NCBI GenBank assembly: GCA_026770575.1
Contig: MU657164.1
Coordinates: 381,831-392,339 of the forward strand
Length of the DNA: 10,509 nt
Direction of reading: 5' to 3'
Source of the DNA: Pelagophyceae sp. CCMP2097
Lineage: Eukaryota > Sar > Pelagophyceae
In this document: piece after piece, positions 1 to 6,586 of the stretch
Numbering within the stretch: the stretch's first letter is position 1
How the letters are laid out: the number at the start of each line of letters is the position of its first letter
Notes under the pieces: generated by a model
What the model was told of the DNA's origin: nothing
The model's input: the letters and a program-made list of their open reading frames with translations, nothing else
Database searches by the model: none
Made by a program: the position numbers and the translations under genes

Positions 1-224
1 GCAGGACAATGGGACATAGGATTTGTAGCCGCTGAGCCCGACCCCAGAAAAGCCCGGGCCCTTCGCCGCTAGGCCGAGTCTGCTGATTACCGCTCGAAAC
101 AGCCGTGTCTCGACGTCGCGCCTACGACCGACGCTTCAACAACCACACTGGCCGTGTTGGCAAGCGCGTTCACAGCAACGCCCATCGCTTTGCAAGCGCG
201 CCCAAGGTATGAACCTCGGCAAAG
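1..224. other. unannotated leading flank
   Basis: No gene, RNA or clear repeat is visible here. The sequence is GC-rich and grades into the degenerate 12-bp repeat tract that follows. The first open frame on the plus strand (from about 154) has the arginine/alanine/proline composition forced by that repeat, so I do not treat it as a gene. Confidence 0.4.
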
Positions 225-775
225 CCCACGCCGGCGCCAACGCCCCCGCGCCCGCCCCGCGCCCGCCCATACTCACGCTCAATCACGCGCCGACGCCCGT
301 GCCGACGACCGCGTCCCAACTCGCTCCGACGCCCGCGATCAAGCTCGCGATCAAGCTCGCGTCCAATCTCGAGATTACGCTCGCGCCCACGCCCGCGCCC
401 AAGATCGCGTAGACACCTGCGCCGAAAACCGCGCCAACAGCCGCGTCTACGTTCGCGACCAAACTCGCGCAGACTCACGCCGACGGCCGCTCCGACGGCT
501 TGTCCCACAGAGTAGTCAGAGCCCGCGCCGACGCGCGCCCCGACAACCGCGCCCTAACTCGCGCCAACAACCGCGCCCACGTTCGCGCACAAGATCATTC
601 CGACGCCCGCTCTCACCTTCGCTTAAGATCGCGCAGACGTCCGCGCCCACGACCGCCCCAACGGCTTCTCCAATAGGGTCGTTGACAAACGCATAGACGA
701 CCGCGCCCACGGCCGCGCCCACGGCCGCTCCCACGGAGGCGCTGACGCCCGCTCCAACGGAGGCGCCGACAAGAT
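225..775. repeat. degenerate 12-bp minisatellite, tract 1
   Basis: A long run of diverged units built around GCCCACGNCCGC, with a period close to 12 bp. Exact tandem units still exist: GATCAAGCTCGC occurs at 337-348 and again at 349-360. Several frames on both strands stay open. They translate to Arg/Ala/Pro-rich or Gly/Ala/Val-rich low complexity (for example AAVGAAVG on the minus strand), as expected when the period is a multiple of 3 and the sequence is poor in stop codons. No frame is better conserved than the others, so the tract is most simply non-coding satellite-like DNA. The same unit type returns at 1171-1402. Confidence 0.75.
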
Positions 776-1020
776 AAACGTATAGGCAGAGGCAAGCACG
801 AGGAGCAGAGCCGCGGCCGTACCGCGCGCGTATCTGGGAGCCGGTTGTTAAGTCACTAAGAAAGATTTAATTAATTCAACCTTAGTAAGCCCACCTGCTA
901 CTATTCTTCCCTCCAGGAAAGATCTAATAAAATCCTAAAGAAATCTTTGCGTGTATAATTGCAAGAAAGTGCAAGGCTTTTGTCCTGACTTTCATAAATT
1001 TCGTTGAACTCAAACTTTCG
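776..1020. other. inter-repeat spacer, locally AT-rich
   Basis: The GC-rich minisatellite gives way here to a more AT-rich stretch around 847-1015. I see no convincing gene. Two overlapping minus-strand frames of 94 and 69 codons cross it and the following palindrome array, but they show no recognisable domain and their composition looks arbitrary. Confidence 0.35.
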
Positions 1021-1153
1021 TGGACCGATCTCTGGACCGGTCTCGACTCTCGGACCGGCCTTAGGAGGGTATTCGAGACCGGTCTGGCTTTGGGTCCGGC
1101 ACGAGACAAAAGACTTTTCGAGGAGGAGGCCAAGGCCGGTCTTAAGACCGGTC
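1021..1153. repeat. array of GACCGGTC palindromes
   Basis: The perfect 8-bp palindrome GACCGGTC occurs at 1035-1042, 1077-1084 and 1146-1153. One-mismatch forms occur at 1023-1030 (GACCGATC), 1053-1060 (GACCGGCC) and 1134-1141 (GGCCGGTC). The last two sites merge into a perfect 16-bp palindrome, CCGGTCTTAAGACCGG, at 1136-1151. Six such sites in about 130 bp look like a repeat array. It could be a cluster of dimeric-protein binding sites or a decayed satellite. The sequence does not tell which. Confidence 0.55.
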
Positions 1154-1170
1154 AAAGAGGGTCTGTGATG

Positions 1171-1402
1171 CACCCACGGCCGCACCCACGACCAAAACTA
1201 ACGACTGCGCCCACGCCAAAGCCAACGAATGTGCCCACGGCAAAGCCAGCGACTGTGCCCACGGCAAAGCCAACTGCAGTGCCCGCAATCGTGCCCACGG
1301 CCGTGTCTGCGGAGACACCGACCCCCGCGCCCACGACCGTGCCCATAGTCGCACCCACAACCGCGCTCACGGCCGTGCCTACGGACGTGCACACGGAGGC
1401 GT
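1171..1402. repeat. degenerate 12-bp minisatellite, tract 2, with 24-bp higher-order units
   Basis: This is the same GCCCACGGCC-type unit as the tract at 225-775. Part of it is organised into 24-bp dimers. Three consecutive dimers of the form GANTGYGCCCACGSCAAAGC are at 1203-1226, 1227-1250 and 1251-1274, differing by only a few bases. The plus strand reads as a VPTAKPAT-like repeat and the minus strand as an AVGTVAGF-like repeat with GxxxG spacing. Both frames are equally open, so coding is not supported. Confidence 0.75.
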
Positions 1403-1826
1403 GGCCGTCAGTGAAAACATCATTTCCCCGTAGGCTCCATACGGGAGCCTGCATGGTGCGAAAACGAGGCGCTCACGAGCGGTGAAAACGGCCTTCACGC
1501 GCGTCTTTAGTCTTTCACGCGCGCGCTGCCACCGACCTCTGAAGCGGTCCGCCTACGCCCCCACGAGCGAATAGATTCCATCCCCTATACGCGACGACCC
1601 ATCAACGATCCCACACGCGCGTCCGTTCCGACCTTCGTCAACGAGCCATGCCCGGGCCGCTCACTCACGTTCATCGACCAGACGTAAAAAAGAAGCACTA
1701 GATCCCCTGGGGACGCAATCGCCTTTTACGACATACCTGCGAAACTGCACGAAGTGTCCTCTGGCGTTGCATCTATTCGTAACTCATTCCTCGGATTACC
1801 GCTGCCTAAAAGCCAAACCCGCATTA
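1403..1826. other. unique-looking spacer with small hairpin
   Basis: No gene is recognised. A 7-bp hairpin is present, with AGGCTCC at 1432-1438 pairing with GGAGCCT at 1444-1450 around a 5-nt loop. The string TTCACGCGCG occurs twice between about 1494 and 1531. The rest looks like ordinary GC-rich intergenic DNA up to the SINE-like element. Confidence 0.4.
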
Positions 1827-1918
1827 TTGAGGACCCGAAGGGTCCTTTCCGTTTAATCAACGTCAGTTTACGGCAAGGGCCCTTCGGGTCCTTTGATTGA
1901 AGGATTACCAGGGGCAAT

Positions 1919-1961
1919 TTTGTCTGTCCGTCCGTCCGTCCGTCCGTCTCTCTGTCCGTGA
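1919..1961 (+). repeat. (GTCC)n microsatellite inside SINE-like element
   Basis: A run of GTCC/TCCG tetranucleotides, slightly interrupted by TCTCTC. The same position in the other two element copies (8769-8799 and about 9460-9512 inverted) carries a tetranucleotide run of different length and interruptions. The array is therefore a built-in, length-variable part of the element. Confidence 0.8.
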
Positions 1962-2044
1962 GGTTCCACCTTTGGGGAGGAAAGGGCAGCAACTCGGCCG
2001 ATTCAGTGGTTGGTGGTTGATGCGATCGCGAAAATTGGGGTTGG

Positions 2045-2106
2045 AGGTCGAGCAGGAGCCTCATTGGAATCATCATAGAAGCAGTTTTTGGTCACAGGTT
2101 CGAATC
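2045..2106 (+). promoter_or_regulatory. tRNA-like Pol III internal promoter (A and B boxes)
   Basis: AGGTCGAGCAGG at 2045-2056 matches the eukaryotic A-box consensus (TRGYNNARYNGG) except for the first base. GGTTCGAATC at 2097-2106 matches the B-box core. The boxes start 52 bp apart, within the range for tRNAs with a long variable arm. In copy 2 the T-arm around the B box pairs at four of five positions (ACAGG with CTGGT). The acceptor stem is poorly paired, so this is a tRNA-derived promoter and not a functional tRNA. Both boxes recur at 8897-8958 and, inverted, at 9296-9357. Confidence 0.55.
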
Positions 2107-2250
2107 TAGTCGGTCGCAAAATTCAACGATTAGTTTAAATAATTTCAATTATTTACGTGGGCATTGCAATGGGATTTGGCTGTATCCTTCGCTCGAAGTC
2201 GGGTCCTCCGTGTGCCTCCGGCGCGCTCTTGTAATTAAAAATGTTTTCGA

Positions 2251-2559
2251 TCGGAAATTGGAAATCCAGTGGCGTTTTTCGAAACCACGCGGAATTTCGC
2301 GCACGCTTCGCCGCGCCCGTCGTCTGGTGCGCGCGGTCCGCAGCTCGCTCGCTCTCCTGCCCGCCGGCTCGCGTCCATCCACTCACTTTTTGGGTATTTT
2401 TGGCAATTTTGAGGTATTTTAGTTTTTCGAGGCACGTGAGTCCCCGCGCTCTGACGGATGGGCCTCGCAGCGGCGCAAACCTCCCGAACCTTAACCCCAA
2501 CCGACCCCTCTTGGATCAAGTGGTTATCTCACCCCCAACCGACCCTTTGTCGATCCTGG
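2251..2559. other. spacer between SINE-like copy and minisatellite
   Basis: No supported gene. The sequence alternates GC-rich and T-rich patches, with poly-T/TTTTGG-like runs around 2385-2430. The string CCCCAACCGACCC occurs twice about 40 bp apart (near 2494 and 2534). Open frames crossing from here into the repeat tract are repeat-driven. Confidence 0.4.
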
Positions 2560-3065
2560 TCCCTCGACGGTCCCTCGACGGTTCCTCTGCGACGGTCTCG
2601 TGGACGGTCCATGGGACGGTCCCTTGGACGGCCGCTCGACTGCGGTCCCTCTGTGACGTCCCGCGGGCGGACCCTCGGACGGACCCTGCGACGGTCCCTT
2701 GGGCGGGCCTTTGGACAGTCCTTTTGGACAGTTCCTTGGGCGGTCCCTTGAGCAATCTCTCGACGGGCCCTCGGCGGGTCCTCTGCGACGGTCCCATGGA
2801 CGGTCCCTCGGACGGTCATTTAGATGGCCCCTCGAACGGTCCCTCGGACGGTCCCTTGGCCGGTCCTATGGACACTTCCTTTGGAGTATTATTGAACGGT
2901 CCCTCGAGAGGCCCTCTGTGACGGTCCCTCTGTGACGGTCCTTTTGACGGCGGCCCCTCGACGGCCCCTTGGACGGTCACTCGGCTGCCGGCCCCTCGAC
3001 TGCGGCCTCCCTGCGACTTCCCCTGGGCGGGCCTTCGGAAAGTCGCTTGGACGGGCCCTCGCACT
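2560..3065. repeat. 12-bp minisatellite, GGACGGTCCCTC type
   Basis: About 500 bp of degenerate tandem units with consensus near GGACGGTCCCTC/TTG and a 12-bp period. One plus-strand frame reads as a Gly/Pro/Ser/Asp tetrapeptide repeat (DGPSDGPS-like) and is open for a long distance, but other frames on both strands are open too. The reverse complement of the unit (CCGTCCAAGGGA) forms the tract at 5455-5690. The two tracts are thus one repeat family in opposite orientation. Confidence 0.8.
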
Positions 3066-3486
3066 GTCATCAAACAATACAATTGTATCATAACATACAA
3101 TTTTATGGCATTCCGACCGAGATATGGTTAAGGGACCCCGTAAGGGTCCGAACACGCGCCTCTGACAAGGAACCCTGCGCGGGGGCTTGATAGGGCCCTT
3201 CAAAGAAGCCGAACCAAGTGACCGTGCAGAGGCCTTGTAAGTGACCGCCAAAGAGGCCTTGGAGGTCCCGTCCGGAGAGCTTTCCAATCTGTACCAAACC
3301 CTCGGGTCGCGGGTTTGTCAAACCCGTCTTCTCGGGTCGGGTTCGGGCCACAGCCAGACCCGCGGTTCGACGGGTCGGCCAAAACGCCAAAACCCGGCAA
3401 ACCCGAGCCCGTCCCTGCTCATGACCCCGCGCAAACAAGCCTACCGCCCTCGGACGCTACGCAGAGCACCGCCCCTCTGCACGTCT
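3066..3486. other. non-coding stretch with several foldback motifs
   Basis: No gene recognised. It opens with an AT-rich patch holding the perfect 12-bp palindrome ATACAATTGTAT (3077-3088). A GGACCC/GGGTCC hairpin lies near 3127-3143 and resembles the palindrome at the end of the SINE-like element. CGGGTTTG at 3310-3317 pairs with CAAACCCG at 3319-3326 in a near-perfect foldback, and CAAACCCGAG recurs at 3398-3407. Short GGGTCGGGTT-like repeats fill 3301-3410. Confidence 0.45.
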
Positions 3487-3494
3487 GTTTCAGA
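3487..3494. repeat. 8-bp target-site duplication, left copy
   Basis: GTTTCAGA immediately precedes the TATGGGTGGCA terminus and is repeated exactly at 4046-4053, just after the matching inverted terminus. An 8-bp duplication is the hallmark size for hAT-superfamily insertions. Confidence 0.7.
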
Positions 3495-4045
3495 TATGGG
3501 TGGCACTGAAATTTAAAAAGTAATTACAGTATTTCAATTACGCTGCAATTTACGGTAATTACCGGGAGGCCATAATCTGCTTTATCGCGGGCCTGTAATT
3601 TACCCCAGATTTGCCCTCGCTATTTGGTAAATCCACGGGAAAACGCGATGGCAGGCTTGGTCAGGCCGAGGGACCACCTGGTATTGTGGAAGAACGCGAA
3701 GGACCATGAGCACGAGGTGCCGGCCTACATGGCGCACCTGCCCAAGGCGCCGTATCGCGGCCAGGCGTTCATCGGCTGGGCGGTAAATGGTGCATTCGGG
3801 CATCAGGCTCACAAGATGTCGCCAAAATTCGTATCTCGGAAACCGCCTCGTCTTCGAGCTTGCCAGCTAGGTTCTCGGCCCCGGGAGGGGCCTCCCTACG
3901 CGCCTAGACCCATCGCAGCCCGAATCAGCGCGTTTGAAAATATGAGCTTCCCATTACTCTGCAATTCTGTGTGTAAGGTAACTACCCAGTAATTACTGTA
4001 ATTACCACACCCCCAAATCCTTTACACCGTAATTGCCCACCTATA
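3495..4045. mobile_element. hAT-like non-autonomous DNA transposon (MITE), 551 bp
   Basis: The left end reads TATGGGTGGCA. The right end is TGCCCACCTATA, whose reverse complement TATAGGTGGGCA matches the left end with one substitution and one extra G. This resembles the terminal repeats of many hAT elements (TAGGGGTGGCA-like). Both ends abut an exact 8-bp direct repeat, GTTTCAGA. Subterminal GTAATTAC motifs lie at 3520-3527, 3556-3563, 3989-3996 and 3998-4005. GTAATTACAGTA at 3520-3531 is matched in inverse orientation at 3994-4005. The middle is GC-rich and encodes no transposase, so the element would need one supplied elsewhere. The superfamily assignment rests on termini and duplication only. 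Confidence 0.7.
3624..3992 (+). other. open frame inside the MITE, possibly captured sequence
   Basis: A 122-codon plus-strand frame runs through the GC-rich core of the hAT-like element. Its first half (about 3648-3812) has a composition like a real protein (AKDHEHEVPAYMAHLPKAPY), unlike the repeat-driven frames elsewhere. The second half looks arbitrary. I do not recognise a family. It may be a fragment of a host gene or of a parent element carried between the transposon ends, or chance. An opposite-strand frame of 70 codons (3600-3812) overlaps it. Confidence 0.2.
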
Positions 4046-4053
4046 GTTTCAGA
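4046..4053. repeat. 8-bp target-site duplication, right copy
   Basis: This GTTTCAGA matches 3487-3494 exactly and directly follows the right terminal inverted repeat of the hAT-like MITE. Confidence 0.7.
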
Positions 4054-4583
4054 GACGAAAAAGCGGAAGTTTGGCATCCCGGGAGTAAGAGGGGTTGCGC
4101 GAAAAAAGTAATACTTTGGAGCATGATAGCTTTCGACTGCCAGGTTGCTCGTTGTCACGGACTTCGGGGACCTCGAGAGGGGGCTGGGCTCTACCTCGAT
4201 CCGTCGCCCGCGACAACGAGCACCCTTGCAGTCAAAAGTTGTGTGGTCTCAAAGTTGACCTTTTCTCGAACTTTGGCAACCTGTAGCTCAGCTCTGCAAG
4301 CAGCTTTATAGTCACAGACTGGGGCGTTCGAAAGAGGAGGTTAAGGGCTCTCCATATCCGTCGCCCGTGACAACGAGCAACCCCGGAGAGCTGAGGCACT
4401 GGCCGCCAAAGATCGACTAATCTCAAACATCCGTAAACTTTCTCTTTTAGACTTGGAATTGTCAATAAGACATCTTTCCTGGAATTTATCAATTCTAAAA
4501 TGGGTCCTTAAGTCCCACGGAGGGCGAACGGACCCAAGCCTTTTCGGAACGGCTACAAAAACATTGGGCGCGCATCCCCTCCT
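4054..4583. other. non-coding stretch with local inverted and direct repeats
   Basis: Open frames here are short, overlap on both strands and resemble no known family. Structure is present at 4140-4385 (separate entry). The remainder, including the AT-richer part at 4420-4505, shows nothing I can name. Confidence 0.4.
4147..4382. repeat. hairpin arms plus 40-bp direct repeat
   Basis: GCTCGTTGTC (4147-4156) is an inverted match of GACAACGAGC (4212-4221), making a stem with a 55-nt loop. The right arm and its left flank, of form GGGCTCT..CCGTCGCCCGYGACAACGAGC (4186-4221), recur as a direct copy at 4345-4379 with only a few differences. One inverted arm and two direct copies within 240 bp suggest a small repeat with its own history, perhaps ends of a decayed element. 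Confidence 0.55.
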
Positions 4584-4830
4584 CCCGGGAGTTGGTTCGA
4601 CGGGAAGGAGGTGCGCGCGCGGCCTGAGCTTTGGGGCCCGCGGCAGCCTCTCTAGAGAAGTGTGAGCGGCCGCAAAACATTGGCAATCGAGCCGCGCGTT
4701 TGGCGGCGGTTGCGTTTTGGGTGCTGCGCGAGGCGGTCATCGACAGTCAGCGGCGCCCAGAGATGTTCTTAAGTGCGGCTTTTGACGCACGCGCCCTTGC
4801 ATGACCCGTCCCGAGCGATGCCGCGCAAGA
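4584..4830 (-). repeat. long inverted repeat, arm A
   Basis: The reverse complement of this arm aligns almost without gaps to 5083-5324. Shared blocks include GGGTCATGCAAGGGCGCG, TCTGGGCGCCGC, GACCGCCTCGCGCAG, ATGTTTTGCGG, CAAAGCTCAGGCCGCG and TCCCGTCGAACCA. Identity looks like roughly four in five bases, judged by eye. Differences do not concentrate at third codon positions of the shared open frame (MTASRS...MFCGRSH...), so this is not clear evidence for a gene. The arm may be a diverged dispersed element or an old inverted duplication. Confidence 0.75.
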
Positions 4831-5082
4831 TGGGTCATGAAAGGCCGTCGCCGAGGAGACACATACTACCAGAATTGATCGACGTTTACACTCGACGTTG
4901 CGATTGACCTTCTGGGTGCTTTTTGTGTGCCCGAGTCTACGAGTCGACTGTAACGAGTCGCCCCGCACCGTTATTTAGCCACTTGCGTCCATGATGGCCA
5001 AGCAATCAACAAAATAGAGAAGACGCCGTCCGCGTCGTATAGAAACTACGCCCGATTTGGCACGCTTCAGGATGCGCCACAG

Positions 5083-5324
5083 ACTTGCAGGATGCCCCGG
5101 GAAGGGTCATGCAAGGGCGCGTGCGTCAAACCGCACTTTAGCGCACCTCTGGGCGCCGCTTGCCCTGAGTGACCGCCTCGCGCAGCCCCCAAACCGCCGC
5201 CGCAAAGGCACGCGCGGCCCAATCGCCGATGTTTTGCGGGCGCTCGCACTCCCTCAGAGAGGTGCCCGCGGGCCTCAAAGCTCAGGCCGCGGTCGCACCT
5301 CTTTCCCGTCGAACCAGCTCCGGG
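5083..5324 (+). repeat. long inverted repeat, arm B
   Basis: Partner of arm A (4584-4830), separated from it by about 250 bp of spacer. The spacer holds no recognised gene. On transcription the two arms could fold into a long imperfect hairpin. About 130 bp beyond this arm, the minisatellite at 5455-5690 begins. It belongs to the same family as the one upstream of arm A (2560-3065), in opposite orientation. Confidence 0.75.
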
Positions 5325-5454
5325 ATGTCAAACTATCAGGCTGAAACAGAAGTCACGGTGTCTACCTCGTCGTGCACCTCGGAGGCTCCCTGGTCCGCCT
5401 CGGAGTCGCGCAACTCGCGCCTCTGCCAGTCGCGTCCGGGATGCTGCGACGGCC

Positions 5455-5690
5455 GTCGCAAACGACCGTTCTATGGACCGTCCACAGGACCGTCGCGGAG
5501 GGACCGTCGAGGGACCCTCCCAAGGGACCCTCCAAGGGACCCTCCAAGGGACCCTCTAATGGAACTTTCCAAAGGAACTGTCCAAAGAACCGCCCAAAGG
5601 ATCGTCCGAAGGACCCTCAAAGGAACCGTCCAAAGGAATCGTCCCAGGGACCGCCCAAGCGACCGTCCAAGCCTCTCCAAGAGAGGGGCC
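5455..5690. repeat. 12-bp minisatellite, reverse orientation of 2560-3065
   Basis: Units such as CCGTCCAAGGGA and CCCTCCAAGGGA repeat with a 12-bp period. AGGGACCCTCCA repeats exactly more than once around 5515-5550. This is the reverse complement of the GGACGGTCCCTTGG unit of the upstream tract. Plus-strand frames read as GPSKGPSK or RDPPRDPP repeats, and minus-strand frames are open as well, so no gene is called. Confidence 0.8.
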
Positions 5691-6240
5691 GTCTCGAATG
5701 CACCGCCTCGAATGGCGGTTGAAAAGGGGTCATCTCGAGGTGCCGTTTCGAATGGCCGCCGAAAGGGTCGTCTCGAGGGGCCGTCTCGAATGGCCTTCGG
5801 AAGTGGTCGTCTCCAGGGGCGTCTCCAGGGGCCGTCGAAAGGGGCATCTCGAGGGGCCGTCTCAAGGCGCCGTCTCGAGGGGCCGTCTCGAAGGACCCTC
5901 TAAAGGGGCCGTTTCGAGGGGCCCTCTCGAAGGACCGACGAGAGGGGCCGCCTCGAGGGGCCGTCTCGAAGGACCCTCTAAAGGGGCCGTTTCGAGGGGC
6001 CCTCTCGAAGGACCGACGAGAGGGGTCGCTTCGAGGGGTCGTCTCGAAGGGCCGTCTGACAGAGGGCCCGTCTCGGGGGGCCCTCCGAGAGACCGGCGAG
6101 AAAGGCTTGCTCGAGGGGCCTTCTCAAGGGGCCGTCGAAAGGCGCTGTTTCGAGGTGCCGTCTCGAGATGCCGACGAGAGGGGCCTTTTAGAGGCGCCGT
6201 CTCGAGGGGCCGTCGAAATGGACCGTCTCGAGGAGCCGTC
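5691..6240. repeat. 13-bp minisatellite (GGGGCCGTCTCGA)
   Basis: Degenerate tandem units of about 13 bp, consensus GGGGCCGTCTCGA, with variants such as GGACCCTCTAAA and GGACCGACGAGA. An ATG at 5698 opens a 181-codon plus-strand frame ending in TAG at 6241-6243. It encodes an Arg/Gly/Ser-rich repeat (SRGRLEGPS-like). The frame stays open because the higher-order period of 78 bp is a multiple of 3 and the units hold few stop triplets. There is no known domain and coding is doubtful. Confidence 0.8.
5873..6028. repeat. 78-bp higher-order tandem duplication
   Basis: Two consecutive 78-bp blocks (about 5873-5950 and 5951-6028) are nearly identical. GGCCGTCTCGAAGGACCCTC starts at 5881 and again at 5959. 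Each block corresponds to six 13-bp units and to 26 codons. Their similarity is far higher than between neighbouring 13-bp units, so the block duplicated recently compared with the origin of the array. Confidence 0.8.
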
Positions 6241-6243
6241 TAG

Positions 6244-6586
6244 GCGGGAGACGCCCGCCCGCTGCGACGAGGAGAGGCGTTCTACGTCCCAACGCGGTCT
6301 AACGAGGCGCGTCCCAACGAGGCCGTCTACGCGAAGCCCGTGGGGCGCCGGAACGATCGCCGGCATAGAAACGAGCTCTCATGCAGTGTCATGTGTGTCA
6401 TGCGTGTCGCGCGGATCATGTGTTATCATGCGTTACATGGATCGCGGCACGGTCCAGCGCCCCCTTTCTCTGGCGGCGCCTTGAGTCGCCAGCGGCGCGC
6501 GCTTGGCCCGACGCCGGCCTCGCGGCACCGCGGTAAACCCGCTCAGCCGGAAACGCGCGCAGCCGGAAAGCCGCTTTCCAACGCGC
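6244..6586. other. 3' flank of the BTB gene, short repeats only
   Basis: No separate gene is supported. CGTCCCAACG occurs at 6285-6294 and 6310-6319. The pentamer TCATG occurs five times between 6379 and 6430. The stretch lies downstream of the minus-strand BTB gene and may include its 3' untranslated region, but I see no distinctive polyadenylation signal. Confidence 0.4.

Larger units (their letters stand above)
1827..2250 (+). mobile_element. SINE-like dispersed element, copy 1
   Basis: This segment recurs at 8689-9105 in the same orientation and at 9247-9603 inverted, with high similarity over most of its length. All copies start with TTGAGGACC. The 5' end folds: GGACCCGAAGGGTCC (1831-1845) pairs with GGGCCCTTCGGGTCC (1877-1891), and AATCAA (1855-1860) faces TTGATT (1893-1898). 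A (GTCC)n microsatellite follows at about 1920-1960. An RNA polymerase III-like A box and B box lie further in (2045-2106), and the AT-rich palindrome-like string AATAATTTCAATTATT comes after them. No coding capacity is visible. I infer a tRNA-derived SINE or other short non-autonomous element. The exact 3' end is uncertain, with homology fading near 2250. Confidence 0.7.

Noticed and set aside
1726..2076. Near-identical minus-strand frames in SINE-like copies 1 and 2 (MMIPMRLLLDLQPQFSRS)
   Set aside because: Their similarity reflects the repeat DNA. They cross the variable GTCC microsatellite and the tRNA-like promoter and resemble no protein family.
2038..2118. A functional tRNA gene at the A/B boxes
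   Set aside because: The acceptor stem pairs at only about half its positions, no anticodon arm is convincing, and the segment is embedded in a dispersed repeat.
2241..2921. 226-codon plus-strand frame rich in DGPS repeats
   Set aside because: It starts in non-coding spacer and stays open only through the 12-bp minisatellite. Overlapping frames on both strands are equally open.
5169..5903. 244-codon plus-strand frame crossing arm B and two minisatellites
   Set aside because: It runs through three unrelated repeat types with no protein-like continuity. The start falls on GTG, and arm A/arm B changes do not favour third positions.
225..6240. CRISPR array or telomeric repeat
   Set aside because: The tandem units are 11-13 bp and degenerate, with no conserved repeat separated by unique spacers and no short G-rich telomere motif in tandem.
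5698..6243. 181-codon ATG-started frame encoding an Arg/Gly-rich repeat protein
   Set aside because: It coincides exactly with a 13-bp minisatellite. Other frames are also open, there is no domain, and codon choice is dictated by the repeat. Not called as a gene.
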